NCBI RefSeq assembly: GCF_030270605.1
Contig: NZ_BSYJ01000002.1
Location: 372,001-436,000 of the forward strand
Source of the DNA: Biformimicrobium ophioploci
GTDB taxonomy: Bacteria; Pseudomonadota; Gammaproteobacteria; Pseudomonadales; Cellvibrionaceae
DNA: 64,000 bases
Reading direction: 5' to 3'
The position numbers and the translations under genes are program-made. Positions 53,209 to 62,754 of the stretch are shown one piece after another. A model generated the notes under the pieces. It made no database searches and had not been told where the DNA came from. It saw only the letters and a list, made by a program, of their open reading frames with translations. Numbering within the stretch: the first letter of the stretch is position 1; each line of letters opens with the position of its first letter.

Positions 53209-54681
53209 TCATGCATTGTCCAGCAGGTATTGGACCAACAGAGGCACCGGACGTCCAGTCGCACCCTTGGCGGCACCGGAATTCCAGGCGCTGCCGGCGA
53301 TATCCAGGTGCGCCCAGCGGTAGTCCTCGGCAAACCGTGCCAGGAAGCAGGCCGCGGTTACGGAGCCGGCATCGCGGCCGCCGATGTTCTGCATATCGGC
53401 GAAGTTGGAATCCAGCTGCGGCTGGTAGTCGTCCCACAGCGGCATGCGCCAGGCGCGGTCGCCCGTGGTTTCGCCGGCGGCGATCAGCTCCTCGGCCAGG
53501 CCGTCCTGGTTGGCGTAAAGGCCGGTGGCGTGGTGGCCGAGGGCGATCACACAGGCACCGGTAAGGGTGGCGATGTCGATCACGGCCTTGGGCTTGAACT
53601 TGGCTGCATAGGTGAGGGCGTCGCACAGTACCAGACGGCCTTCGGCGTCGGTATTCAGGATCTCGATGGTTTTGCCGGCCATGGAGGTGACAATATCGCC
53701 CGGCTTGGAGGCGCCGCCGCTCGGCATGTTTTCCGCCGCAGCGATGATGGCGACCACGTTGATCTTGGGCTGCAGCTCCACCAGTGCGTTCATGGTGCCC
53801 ATGACGCTGGCCGCGCCGCCCATATCGAATTTCATCTCGTCCATACCGGCGCCCGGCTTGAGGCTGATGCCGCCGGTATCGAAGGTGATGCCCTTGCCGA
53901 CCAGTACAACCGGTTTGGCGCCTTTCTTGCCACCGTTGTACTCGATGGTGATCATCTGGCCTTCCTGGTCGCTACCCTTGGAGACGCTCAGGAAAGAGCC
54001 CATACCCAGCTCGGCCATTTTCTTTTCGCCAATGGCGCTGGCCTTGACCTTTGGATCCTTCTTGGCGAGCTCCTTGGCCTGTTTTGTCAGGTACATGGGT
54101 GTACAGATATTGCCCGGCAGGTTGGCGAGGTGGCGCGCCACATTGGTGCCGTGGGCAATGCCGTCACCCAGTTTGCAGCCCGCCTGAACGGCTTTCTGTG
54201 CTTTTTTGTCGGCCGCGTGCACGGTCAGCTTGGCGAGGGGGTTGCCGGCTTGCTTGCCGCTTTTGCACTCGGTGAATTTGTATACGGCGCGCCCTGCGGC
54301 CAGAGCGATCTGGCTGGCCTGCCAGCTGGCATCGCAGTCTTCCACGCTGACCTCGGCGAGGTAGCTGGTGGCGTCTTTATAGCCTTTGATCGCATTCGCG
54401 CTCGCCAGAGCCATTTTGCGGAAGTCTGCTGCGCTGGTTTTTCCGGTGCCGCGCACAAGCAGCAGGCGATCGGCGGCTATGCCATCGATATGCGGTACCG
54501 CCAGGGTACTGCCTACACTTTTGCCAAGGTCGCCGCGCTTCAGGAGCTTGCCGAGCAAGCCACCGGCGGCCTTGTCTGCGGCTTTGCCGCTTTCAGTTAG
54601 CTGGTTCTTGGCGTCGACAGCAAGGACAACGCAAGCGGATTTTTGTTTGAGGATATCGGTGACTTTGGCAGATGACTGCAT
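53209..54681 (-). CDS. pepA: Leucyl aminopeptidase (M17)
   Basis: The protein has 490 residues and is a hexameric two-metal aminopeptidase that in some species also binds DNA. The M17 signature NTDAEGRLVLCDAL is present, with VGKGITFDTGGISLKP carrying metal-binding and catalytic Lys residues upstream. The ATG at 54681 gives the usual N-terminus (MQSSAKVTDILKQK); the open extension to 55071 overlaps lptF and is not coding. It is divergent from lptF with a 123-bp intergenic region, a very conserved arrangement. Confidence 0.96.
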   Translation of the reverse strand: MQSSAKVTDILKQKSACVVLAVDAKNQLTESGKAADKAAGGLLGKLLKRGDLGKSVGSTLAVPHIDGIAADRLLLVRGTGKTSAADFRKMALASANAIKGYKDATSYLAEVSVEDCDASWQASQIALAAGRAVYKFTECKSGKQAGNPLAKLTVHAADKKAQKAVQAGCKLGDGIAHGTNVARHLANLPGNICTPMYLTKQAKELAKKDPKVKASAIGEKKMAELGMGSFLSVSKGSDQEGQMITIEYNGGKKGAKPVVLVGKGITFDTGGISLKPGAGMDEMKFDMGGAASVMGTMNALVELQPKINVVAIIAAAENMPSGGASKPGDIVTSMAGKTIEILNTDAEGRLVLCDALTYAAKFKPKAVIDIATLTGACVIALGHHATGLYANQDGLAEELIAAGETTGDRAWRMPLWDDYQPQLDSNFADMQNIGGRDAGSVTAACFLARFAEDYRWAHLDIAGSAWNSGAAKGATGRPVPLLVQYLLDNA

Positions 54682-54804
54682 GACGGTACCTGAATCAAGA
54701 CAAGCTAATAGGAATTGGCGATAATGCGCGGGATCCGGAATCGCTGCAAGGCAGTGTAGCGAATTCAGCCGGGCAAATTCGCAAATCAGGGACCCAACAA
54801 CGCG

Positions 54805-55938
54805 GTGATTATTTTTCGATATCTGACCAAGAGCCTGTTTTCTGCCACCGTGGCAGTGAGCCTGGTCCTGTTGTTGATGGTGATGAGCGTGCGCTTCGTG
54901 AAATATCTCGCGGAGGCAGCAGCGGGGGATCTCTCTGCCGGTATTCTTTTCTCCCTGATGGGGTATCGCATTCCCGGGTTCCTGGAGCTGGTACTGCCGC
55001 TCGGCTTTTTCGTCGGCATTCTGATGGCCTACGGCCAGCTGTACGTGGAAAGTGAAATGACGGTGCTGCACGCCTGTGGCTTCAGTGAGCGGCAGTTACT
55101 CGCGTATACCATGATTCCGGCACTTTGCCTGGCGGCCTTCGTAGGCGCCATGAGCCTCTATTTCACCCCGGTTGGGGCTGCGCGCAGTGACTCGCTGCTG
55201 ACTGCGGAAAAAACGCGCAACGAATTCGATTACCTGGTGCCCAAGAAATTCATCCAGACCCAGGGCGATCAGGCGGTGTATTACGCAGGCTCCCTGAACG
55301 AGGAGCGTTCGGAGATGCAGGATGTCTTCCTGGCCGAGCTGCGTGGCGCCGAGGATGTGGATGAGATGCATACCGGCCTGCAGGTGGTGACCACGGCCGC
55401 AACCGGTGAGCAGCGCATCGATCCCGATACAGGTCTGCGTTACCTGGTGCTTGAGGACGGCTATCGCTATGAGGGCGTGCCCGGCGCCCGGGATTACCGG
55501 GTAATGAAATTCGACAGCTATGAAGTACTGCTGGATGTGCCCCGCATCCGTACCAGCCGCAGCCGCGAGCTGGATGCGACACCGACCACGAGGCTGATGA
55601 AGTCGGACGACATCGCCGCCAAGGCAACACTGCACTGGCGCCTGAGCCTGCCGGTGCTGGTGATCGTGGTGGCGATGCTGGCGGTGCCGCTCAGTCGCAC
55701 GAACCCGCGCCAGGGCCGCTATGCCAAGATGATCCCGGCGGTACTGGTGTATTTCATTTACCTGACCCTGCTGCAGGCCGTGAGGAGCGCGGTTGAGGAT
55801 GGCAGGGTGGAAACGCCTGCAGCCATCTGGTTAGTGCATGTGCCCTTTATTATCGCGGCCCTGGTGCTGCTACAGGGCAATAAGCTGGGGCGCCCGCGCA
55901 AGAAGGCGCCTGTCGCCGATGGAGGTGCCCATGCATAA
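54805..55938 (+). CDS. lptF: LPS export ABC transporter permease LptF
   Basis: The protein has 377 residues. With LptG and LptB2 it extracts lipopolysaccharide from the inner membrane. It starts with GTG (MIIFRYLTKSLFSATVAVSLVLLLM, first membrane helix about 12-30), has the IPGFLELVLPLGFFVGILMAYGQLY coupling-helix region, a periplasmic beta-jellyroll and three C-terminal helices. AGGGA lies about thirteen bases upstream. It overlaps lptG by 8 bp. Confidence 0.95.
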   Translation: MIIFRYLTKSLFSATVAVSLVLLLMVMSVRFVKYLAEAAAGDLSAGILFSLMGYRIPGFLELVLPLGFFVGILMAYGQLYVESEMTVLHACGFSERQLLAYTMIPALCLAAFVGAMSLYFTPVGAARSDSLLTAEKTRNEFDYLVPKKFIQTQGDQAVYYAGSLNEERSEMQDVFLAELRGAEDVDEMHTGLQVVTTAATGEQRIDPDTGLRYLVLEDGYRYEGVPGARDYRVMKFDSYEVLLDVPRIRTSRSRELDATPTTRLMKSDDIAAKATLHWRLSLPVLVIVVAMLAVPLSRTNPRQGRYAKMIPAVLVYFIYLTLLQAVRSAVEDGRVETPAAIWLVHVPFIIAALVLLQGNKLGRPRKKAPVADGGAHA

Positions 55939-56992
55939 GCTGGATGGGTATATCGGGCGCACGGTTGCGGCTTCAGTGATCGGCGTCCTGCTGGTATTCC
56001 TTGGCCTGATGGTGATTGCGGCGCTGATCGATGAGAAGGAATCGGTGTCTGGCGACTACACCATGGGTAAGGCTGTGGTTTACGTACTCTGGACCCTGCC
56101 TGCGCGTATCAATGAGCTGCTGCCGATGGCAGCGCTGGTGGGTTGCATGGTCGGCCTCGGCAGTCTTGCCAGCACCAGCGAGCTGACCATCATGCGCGCG
56201 GCGGGCATATCAATTGGGCGCCTGGCGTGGTCCGTACTCAAGCCCCTGTTGCTGTTTATCATCCTCGGGGCGGCGCTCAGCGAATTCGTGATTCCGCATA
56301 CCAACCAGCAGGCGGAGAGTCGCAAGGCGCACCTGCTCGGGGAGCTGGAGGCGGAGGGTCTGGAGAAGGGACTGTGGCTCAGGGACGGCGAGGAGTTTGT
56401 CCATTTCAACGCGGCGCTGCCCGGCGGCACCCTGTTTGGTATTACCCGTTACGCCTTTGATGAAAACCGGCAGTTGAAACAGGTGGCGTTCTCCGAGCGT
56501 GGCTCCTTCCACAAGGAGGGCTGGCAGCTGGAGAACACCCGGATTTCACGCATGAGCGCGGATGCTGTCACGAATGATGTCAGCTTCCGGGAGAACTGGG
56601 AGACGGAGGTGACCCCGAACCTGTTCGCGCTGATCGCGCCGCACCCGGGCGACCTGTCCATGTCCAATCTCTGGTCTTACGCTAACTTCCTTGAAAAGAA
56701 GGAAGACGATGCGAGCCGCTACTGGCTGGAATTCTGGAAAAAGGCGCTGCAACCGCTGGCGATTGCGAGCCTGGTGCTGGTGGCGATTTCCTTTGTGTTC
56801 GGCCCCTTGCGGGAAGTCACCATGGGCCTGCGGGTCTTCACTGGTGTGATCGTGGGGATCATTTTCCAGACCACGCAAAATATGCTCGGCCCGTCTTCGC
56901 TGGTATTCGGTTTCTCGCCGCTGATTGCCGTGCTGGTACCCATCCTGCTCTGTTTTGGCCTCGGATGGGCGCTGCTGCGCCGGGCCCGCTAG
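55931..56992 (+). CDS. lptG: LPS export ABC transporter permease LptG
   Basis: The protein has 353 residues, partner of LptF in LPS export. The first helix follows MHKLDGYIGRTVAAS, and LPARINELLPMAALVGCMVGLGSLASTSELTIMRAAG (in parts) is the conserved coupling region. The ATG at 55931 is supported by GGAGG at good spacing and by the normal length; a longer frame upstream overlaps lptF. It ends just before the 113-bp hairpin repeats. Confidence 0.95.
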   Translation: MHKLDGYIGRTVAASVIGVLLVFLGLMVIAALIDEKESVSGDYTMGKAVVYVLWTLPARINELLPMAALVGCMVGLGSLASTSELTIMRAAGISIGRLAWSVLKPLLLFIILGAALSEFVIPHTNQQAESRKAHLLGELEAEGLEKGLWLRDGEEFVHFNAALPGGTLFGITRYAFDENRQLKQVAFSERGSFHKEGWQLENTRISRMSADAVTNDVSFRENWETEVTPNLFALIAPHPGDLSMSNLWSYANFLEKKEDDASRYWLEFWKKALQPLAIASLVLVAISFVFGPLREVTMGLRVFTGVIVGIIFQTTQNMLGPSSLVFGFSPLIAVLVPILLCFGLGWALLRRAR

Positions 56993-57010
56993 CCATTGGT
57001 ATTTCAGGCG

Positions 57011-57325
57011 CCCGGTAATCCCTTTCAAAACTGCCTGACGGCTGCTTTCTTAACCGGGGCAGCCTTTCGGCAAATGTTTTGAAAGGGGTTCCCCGCCGGC
57101 TTGCATTCTGGCTGCGTCCGCCACCCGGTAATCCCATTCAAAACTGCCTGTCGGCTGCTTTCTTATCCGGGGCAGCCTTACGGCAAATGTTTTGAATGGG
57201 ATTCCCGGCCGCCTTGGAGTCCGGCTTCGGGCGCCACCCGGTAACCCCATTCAAAACTGCCTGTCGGCTGCTTTCTTATTCGGGGCAGCCTTACGGCAAT
57301 TGTTTTGAATGGGATTCCCGGCCGG
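57011..57325. repeat. Three tandem 113-bp units, each a long hairpin
   Basis: Units begin at 57011, 57124 and 57237 with cccggtaa. Each contains a 68-bp imperfect palindrome (57020-57087, 57133-57200, 57246-57313) with outer arms of the type cccattcaaaac / gttttgaatggg and inner ggctgc / gcagcc arms. In unit 1 both arms carry the same compensatory change (ctttc with gaaag), so pairing is kept. The units lie between lptG and the RDD gene and encode no credible protein. Confidence 0.9.
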
Positions 57326-57387
57326 CTATGACATGCCCCTCTGTGACAGGGTTTTTAAATTGCCAGAGGGGAAGCGGGCTAGGGGGA

Positions 57388-57459
57388 GCCGGTTTCAAAA
57401 CAATTGCCGAAAGGCTGCTCTGTCAAAACAGTAGCCGTCAGGCAGTTTTGACACCGGCT
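57388..57459. repeat. Inverted, diverged fourth copy of the 113-bp hairpin element
   Basis: Read on the minus strand, this segment aligns with the palindrome of the tandem units: shared parts are ttcaaaaca-ttgccgaaaggctgc on one side and agccgtcaggcagttttga on the other. Its outer arms are agccgg / ccggct. The centre is replaced by a different sequence. Confidence 0.8.
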
Positions 57460-57495
57460 ACCGCTGGGCCGCGTGGGATCAGGGCTGGGCCCGAA

Positions 57496-57975
57496 TCAGC
57501 TCTTTTTCTTCTTCGGTAGTACCCGCATCTCGGAGCCCGAGGCCAGGTCATGCCAGCTGGCACCGTTCTTGTCGATCCATCCCCAGAAAAAGCCGAGGCC
57601 AGCGGCGACCAGAGAAATGGGCCCCACCAGGCAGCGCTTGAAGCACTGCGGGTAGCTGAGCTGGGTCCCATCATGGTTGGCCAGCAGCAGGCGCCATGCG
57701 CGCATGCCGACCGTCTGGCCCGCGCCGCGCCATGAATAGATGTAGTAGGCGGCAATCACACCGAGGATGCCCAGCTGGTACAGCGGGCCACCCACGCAGG
57801 GCGAGTAGTCCAGCTCATCCGGCTTGCAGTCCAGGCCAGTGACCGCGCCGGCCAGCATCATGAAGGCAAAGCCGTACACCATGATCAGGCCAGCCAGGAT
57901 CAGGACATCGTAGCCCAGGGCTGCGAGGCGTTGGGGCACGCTGGCGATGGGAAGGTCGGAAAATTCCTTGGGCAC
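57496..57975 (-). CDS. RDD family membrane protein
   Basis: The protein has 159 residues and carries the RDD domain: PQRLAALGYDVLILAGLIMVYGF in helix 1 and GQTVGMRAWRLLLANHDG after helix 2, with ISLVAAGLGFFWGWIDKNGASWHDLASGSEM (in parts) near the end, where W-H-D is typical. The C-terminus is KKKKS. Members are inner-membrane proteins of mostly unknown role, some linked to ion exchange. It lies downstream of the hairpin repeats, convergent with lptG. Confidence 0.9.
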   Translation of the reverse strand: MPKEFSDLPIASVPQRLAALGYDVLILAGLIMVYGFAFMMLAGAVTGLDCKPDELDYSPCVGGPLYQLGILGVIAAYYIYSWRGAGQTVGMRAWRLLLANHDGTQLSYPQCFKRCLVGPISLVAAGLGFFWGWIDKNGASWHDLASGSEMRVLPKKKKS

Positions 57976-58052
57976 GTGAAAACCGCCGCTTGGTTACTGA
58001 TTGAGTGGCGGCGATAGTAGCAAAACTGCAGTGTGAATTTAACGCCGGCGGT

Positions 58053-58589
58053 TTAGAACTCGAGTTCGAAGGAGAAGTTCAGCTTGTCGCCGGAGAGGCG
58101 CACGTCGTACTCAAGCGCGCCGGTCTGCTCGAACTGCATCTTGCCGCCCTTGCTCGGCAACAGTCCGTGCTTGTTCTGCTGCTCCTTTTGCTCCCAGTAG
58201 GTGCGCCAGCCCATCTTCAGGATCTGGTTGACGGCCTTGCCGCCGGTGACCGGGCGCTTGCGCTTGGGCAGGCCGTAGCGCTCCTCGTTTACACTGAGTT
58301 CGGAGTGCATCTGTAGCCATTGATAATTGAGCTGGCGCTGGGTGCCGCTCATGGCGTTGCTGCGCAGGTTCTGGACGGCCTCCTCGAGGTCCTTGTTGTC
58401 CATTCCGAACGCGCTGTCGGAGAAATGCAGTGGCATCGAGTTCTGGTGCCGCTTGAGCGAGTTGCTCTCCGGGATAAAGAGCTCGTCGGCCTGGCAGGGC
58501 GCCGATGTGTAAATCAGCGCCAGCGCCATCGCACCCATGGCCGGGATTACTCGGAACGCAAAGCTGCAAGACTTTCCGGCGATTTCCAT
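58053..58589 (-). CDS. Exported hypothetical protein
   Basis: The protein has 178 residues. The signal peptide ends near SAPCQA (about 36), and the mature part has no membrane helix. The ending LEYDVRLSGDKLNFSFELEF is a strand-rich amphipathic pattern, and the middle is helical and basic (GLPKRKRPVTGGKAVNQILKMGWRTYWEQKEQQ in parts). I do not recognise the family. The ATG at 58589 was chosen because the signal peptide follows directly. Confidence 0.7.
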   Translation of the reverse strand: MEIAGKSCSFAFRVIPAMGAMALALIYTSAPCQADELFIPESNSLKRHQNSMPLHFSDSAFGMDNKDLEEAVQNLRSNAMSGTQRQLNYQWLQMHSELSVNEERYGLPKRKRPVTGGKAVNQILKMGWRTYWEQKEQQNKHGLLPSKGGKMQFEQTGALEYDVRLSGDKLNFSFELEF

Positions 58590-59117
58590 GGTGCGTAATT
58601 CCTCTCGGATCTTGGGCGCCAACCGCTGTGCCCGTCGAAACTTATTATGGCTCAGCCTTCGGCGGCAGGTGTAGACCGGGTTCACGTCGCCGCGTTCGAC
58701 AAAATGACTAATTTGATGCCTCTGTTCGAACCCTGATTTGGCCAAAAAATGCGCGCCGGGCTGTAGCCAAGCGCTGGTGCGGCCTTGGGCGAATTTGCAC
58801 GCCTGTCTCTGTGTGTCCGGGGTCGTTATCCGTTGTATTTTTTAGACCTACAAAATATATGGAAATTCCTTCTTATGCGAAAAAAATCTGGTTGAATTTG
58901 AGGACACCACCCTAGCGACCCGCCGGCTGACGTGGTTTTGCGCAGTGTCGGGCATTAGCCGTCAGCGAGCGGTGAGCCCGGCCTGGCGCCTCACGGCAGG
59001 CTTCTGTAAGGGGGATCCTGAGGTCGGTTTGACAACGCTGTCATTCGGCGCGAAACTGCTGCTCACACAACGATCGCGAAGTAACCAACGCACAACAATA
59101 AAACGTTCGGGGACACA
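58590..59117. other. 528-bp intergenic region
   Basis: There is no credible ORF between the exported hypothetical gene and the hexosaminidase gene. It holds an AT-rich stretch around 58838-58890 and the NagR-like palindrome at 59030. I see nothing else in it. Confidence 0.6.
59030..59043 (+). promoter_or_regulatory. NagR-like operator
   Basis: TGACAACGCTGTCA is a near-palindrome that I recall as the core of the LacI-type NagR binding motif of chitin/GlcNAc genes in marine gammaproteobacteria. It lies 75 bp before the hexosaminidase start, the expected place. The match is from memory. Confidence 0.55.
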
Positions 59118-61826
59118 ATGTTTAGGGAAAGCAATTTTCGACGCATGGGTATTGCGGCGCTGGCAGCGGCGCTGCTGGCTGCCGGCTGTGGTGACAGGGA
59201 GGCCAGTCGCCCGCAGGCTGCCGACACTGGTACGGATGTGGCTGCGCGCATAGCCGCAGAATTCGGGGTGCAGCAGGCCGTGCGCATCAACTTCCAGGCG
59301 GCCACGCCTGAGATGCGCGCGCAATGCAAGAAGGCCGGTGGCTCCGGTGCCGTGTGTTTCACTTATGAGATCCGCCTGGACAACCCCGGAGCAGCCATCG
59401 GCGCAGACCAGCGTGACTGGGCCATTTATTTCCACAGTATTCGTCGTACCTTTGCGGTCCTGAACAACCCGGGCTTTGACGTCACCAATATCAATGGCGA
59501 CCTCTACCGCCTTTCCCCAAATGCCAGTTTTGAGGGCATTCCCGAAGGGGAGCTGGTGCTGGAGATGCTGGGCGAGAACTGGATGCAGTTCGAGTCCGAT
59601 TTCATGCCGCGCTTCTTTGTGGTTGGCGCGGATGGCGAGGCGCATGTGATTGCCTCCACCGATACCGACGATATCGATCAGCTGATCCTGCCGATTACCC
59701 ATTACGACCCGCAGAACTGGATGCGCACCGGGGCTGATGAAAACATTCTGGCTACGGCCGAGAGCCGCTTTGAGCGCTATGCACAGGTCGCGCCGGCTGC
59801 AGCAGACAGCACTGCGCGCCTGATTCCGCAGGCCTGGCGCCAGCAACAGCTGGCCGATGCGCCAGTCGATGTGGCAGGCGGCATTACCTTACAGGTATCC
59901 GGTCTGCCGCAAGCTGCGACCCAGGCGATCGAGGCGCGCCTGAATCTGCTGGGGCTCGCGGGCGATGCCTACCCGATTACTATCAAGGTCGCACCGGAAG
60001 AGCTGCCCGATGCCGCCCAGCGCAGCGGTGGTTATGAGCTGGTAACCGGTGCGGACGGCGCCCAAGCGGTGGCTTTTGATGAGGCTGGCGCTTTCTACGC
60101 AGCGCAGTCCCTGATCGGCCTGCTCGATGCGCAGGGCAAGGCACTACCGCAGGTGGAGATCGTCGACTTTCCGCGCTTTGACTATCGCGGTTTCAATATC
60201 GACCTGGGTCGTAATTTCCACACCAAAACCATGCTGCTCAAACTGATTGACCAGATGGCGGCCTACAAGCTCAATAAGCTGCACCTGCACCTGTCAGACG
60301 ATGAGGGCTGGCGCATTGAGATTCCGGGCCTGCCGGAGCTGACGGAAGTGGGCAGCAAGCGTTGCTTCGATCTGGAGGAAAACCGTTGCCTCCTGCCGCA
60401 GCTGGGTTCCGGGCCGGACAGTAACAACAATGGCAGTGGTTTCTTGAGTACTGACGATTATCGCGAGCTGGTGGCCTATGCCGATGCGCGCTTTATCCAG
60501 GTGATTCCTGAAATCGACATGCCCGCACATGCGCGCGCGGCGGTGGTTTCCATGGAGGCGCGCTACCGCAAGCTGCTGGAGCAAGACCGGGCTGCGGCCG
60601 AGGAATTCCGCCTGATCGACCCGCAGGATACGACCCGCTTCCGTTCCGTGCAGTTCTATACAGACAGTTACCTGAACCCCTGTATTGCCTCCTCCTACCG
60701 CTTCGTGGACAAGGTGATCAGCGAAATCCAGTCCATGCACGAGCAGGCGGGGCAGCCGCTGCAGGCGTGGCATTTTGGCGGCGATGAAGCAGTCAATATC
60801 TATGCCAGCGCGTCGTTCGAGGATGCGCCGGGCGAGGATCCTAACAAGGGTGATATCGATGCGTCTTACCGCAAGCAGCCGTGGAGTGAGTCACCGGCCT
60901 GCCAGAAGATGATCGATGCCGGCGATATCGCATCCACCGATGACCTGCCACGTCATTTCGCCCAGCGTGTGAGCGAGCTGGTGGCTGCCCGGGGTATCGA
61001 CACCATGATGGCCTGGCACGATGGCCTGAAGCGGGTGGAGTCGCCAGAGGCCGAGCTGGCTACGCCAAACAATCTGGTTAATGCCTGGGCGCCGCTGATG
61101 TGGGGCGGTGGTGAGGAGGGCCTGCATATGGCGGAGAAGGGCTTCTCCATGGTGCAGTCTCACAGCGACTTCCTCTACTTCGATATGCCCTACGAGGTAG
61201 ACCCGAAAGAGAGCGGTTATTACTGGGCCGCGCGCTATACGGATACCCGCAAGACGTTCAGCTATGCACCGCTGAACACGCCGCAGATGGCGGAAGTGTC
61301 ACGCAATCGCGACGGCGGGACCTGGCAGGCGAACAGCGACCAGCCAGCAGCTGCGATCGAGAAAATCGTTGGCATGCAGGGGCAGCTGTGGAGCGAAGTG
61401 GTGCGCACCGATGCCCGCGCGGAGTATATGGTATTCCCGCGTCTGCTGGCGCTGGCGGAGCGTGCCTGGCACCGGGCGCCGTGGGAGCTGGACTATGTGC
61501 AGGGCCGCAGCTTCAGCGCGTCCACGGAGTTCGTGGACAGGGCTGCGCTGGAGAAAGACTGGCAGTCGTTTGCCAGCGCTCTGGCTAAACGTGAGCTCTA
61601 CAAGCTCGATCTGGCCGGAGTCGCCTACCGCGTGCCGGTACCGGGCGCGCGCATCGAGGATGGCGCGGTCAGGATCAACGCCCCGTGGCCGGGCCTGCGC
61701 CTGCAGTACCTGAATGGCGACGGCAACTGGCACGACTACTCGAGCGATAACCCGCCGCAAACCGCCCAGGCTGTCCGTGCATTAAGTGCAGATGGCGATC
61801 GCGCCGGTCGCGATATTCCCCTGTAA
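59118..61826 (+). CDS. Beta-N-acetylhexosaminidase (chitobiase, GH20), lipoprotein
   Basis: The protein has 902 residues and cleaves N-acetylglucosamine from chitin oligosaccharides. A signal peptide with lipobox LAAGC gives an envelope lipoprotein. An N-terminal CHB_HEX-type domain (FTYEIRLDNPGAAIG, then WAIYFHSIRR) is followed by a GH20b-like domain. The catalytic barrel starts at FRGFNIDLGRNFH-like DYRGFNIDLGRNFHTK, and its HFGGDE motif has catalytic Asp556-Glu557. The C-terminal domain follows. The NagR-like site upstream fits control by GlcNAc. Confidence 0.95.
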   Translation: MFRESNFRRMGIAALAAALLAAGCGDREASRPQAADTGTDVAARIAAEFGVQQAVRINFQAATPEMRAQCKKAGGSGAVCFTYEIRLDNPGAAIGADQRDWAIYFHSIRRTFAVLNNPGFDVTNINGDLYRLSPNASFEGIPEGELVLEMLGENWMQFESDFMPRFFVVGADGEAHVIASTDTDDIDQLILPITHYDPQNWMRTGADENILATAESRFERYAQVAPAAADSTARLIPQAWRQQQLADAPVDVAGGITLQVSGLPQAATQAIEARLNLLGLAGDAYPITIKVAPEELPDAAQRSGGYELVTGADGAQAVAFDEAGAFYAAQSLIGLLDAQGKALPQVEIVDFPRFDYRGFNIDLGRNFHTKTMLLKLIDQMAAYKLNKLHLHLSDDEGWRIEIPGLPELTEVGSKRCFDLEENRCLLPQLGSGPDSNNNGSGFLSTDDYRELVAYADARFIQVIPEIDMPAHARAAVVSMEARYRKLLEQDRAAAEEFRLIDPQDTTRFRSVQFYTDSYLNPCIASSYRFVDKVISEIQSMHEQAGQPLQAWHFGGDEAVNIYASASFEDAPGEDPNKGDIDASYRKQPWSESPACQKMIDAGDIASTDDLPRHFAQRVSELVAARGIDTMMAWHDGLKRVESPEAELATPNNLVNAWAPLMWGGGEEGLHMAEKGFSMVQSHSDFLYFDMPYEVDPKESGYYWAARYTDTRKTFSYAPLNTPQMAEVSRNRDGGTWQANSDQPAAAIEKIVGMQGQLWSEVVRTDARAEYMVFPRLLALAERAWHRAPWELDYVQGRSFSASTEFVDRAALEKDWQSFASALAKRELYKLDLAGVAYRVPVPGARIEDGAVRINAPWPGLRLQYLNGDGNWHDYSSDNPPQTAQAVRALSADGDRAGRDIPL

Positions 61827-61935
61827 GGGCATTACCTCCTGAAACTTGGCACCGCAAGCCTGTCAGATTGACAGGCTTTGCCGCTTCCTGAAGGTCTGTT
61901 TTTGTTACAAATGGACAAGGAATGGAGGCGCGGCC

Positions 61936-62754
61936 ATGAATCTACCCCTATGCAACGAGCTGCTGCTGGAACAGCAGGGCCCGGTGCTCAAAATCACCCT
62001 TAACCGGCCTGCCCGGCGCAATGCCATGAATGCAGCCATGGTGGCGGAACTGATGGCGGTGTTCGAAGCCATCGAGGGCAGTCGCCAGGTGCGTGCGGTG
62101 GTATTGCGCGGCGCGGAAGCCAACTTCTGCTCCGGCGGCGATATCTCCGGCATGCAGTCCGGGGATGGCGATCCCAAGCACGCCATGCGCGCCTTCAACC
62201 GCAGCTTCGGCCACCTGATTTCCCGCGTAAACCACGCGCCACAACTTGTCATTGCCGTGCTCGAAGGCGCTGTCATGGGCGGCGGCTTTGGCCTCGCCTG
62301 TGTTGCCGATGTCGCCATCGCCGAGCGCGGTGCGCGCTTTGGCATGCCGGAGGCCAGTCTCGGCGTCATCCCCGCACAGATCGCCCCTTTCGTTGTCGAT
62401 CGCATTGGCCTGACCCACGCGCGGCGGTTGGCGTTACTCGCGGAGCGCATCGACGGTGTCGAGGCGGAGCAGCTGGGCCTCGTGCATCACCTTTGCGAAG
62501 GGCAGGAGGCGCTGGAACAGCAACTGACAGCGGTGCTCAGGCAGTTGACCAGGGTTGCCCCCAATGCGCTGGCGGAAACCAAAAAACTGTTACTCGATGT
62601 GGCGAGCCTCGAGCGGGAAGCCTTGCTGGACCGCGCCGCAGATGTGTTCGCGGCATGCCTGCTCGCGGATGAGGGGCAGGAAGGTACGCTCGCTTTTTTG
62701 CAAAAACGCAAACCGGCCTGGGCAGCAAATGAAAGCGGTGATGCTGATGAATAA
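61936..62754 (+). CDS. Enoyl-CoA hydratase/isomerase family protein
   Basis: The protein has 272 residues and is a crotonase. It contains LNRPARRNAMNAAMVAEL, the oxyanion-hole segment LRGAEANFCSGGDISGM, and VMGGGFGLACVADVAIA, with catalytic-type Glu in GMPEASLGVIP. The ATG at 61936 has GGAGG seven bases upstream. It overlaps the next gene, a biotin-carboxylase subunit, by 8 bp. This pairing is like liuC-liuD or atuE-atuF, but the rest of such an operon lies outside or is absent, so the exact substrate is uncertain. Confidence 0.92.
   Translation: MNLPLCNELLLEQQGPVLKITLNRPARRNAMNAAMVAELMAVFEAIEGSRQVRAVVLRGAEANFCSGGDISGMQSGDGDPKHAMRAFNRSFGHLISRVNHAPQLVIAVLEGAVMGGGFGLACVADVAIAERGARFGMPEASLGVIPAQIAPFVVDRIGLTHARRLALLAERIDGVEAEQLGLVHHLCEGQEALEQQLTAVLRQLTRVAPNALAETKKLLLDVASLEREALLDRAADVFAACLLADEGQEGTLAFLQKRKPAWAANESGDADE

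Noticed and set aside
52948-54600. 550-codon open frame opposite pepA/holC
   Set aside because: It crosses two well-supported genes on the other strand and shows only low-complexity Gly/Ala/Val-rich sequence.
57050-57250. Short ORFs encoded by the tandem repeats
   Set aside because: Their repeated peptide sequences arise only from the DNA repeat and have no start signals.
57011-57459. Possible CRISPR array
   Set aside because: The units are 113-bp tandem palindromes with no short constant repeat and variable spacers, and no cas genes are present.
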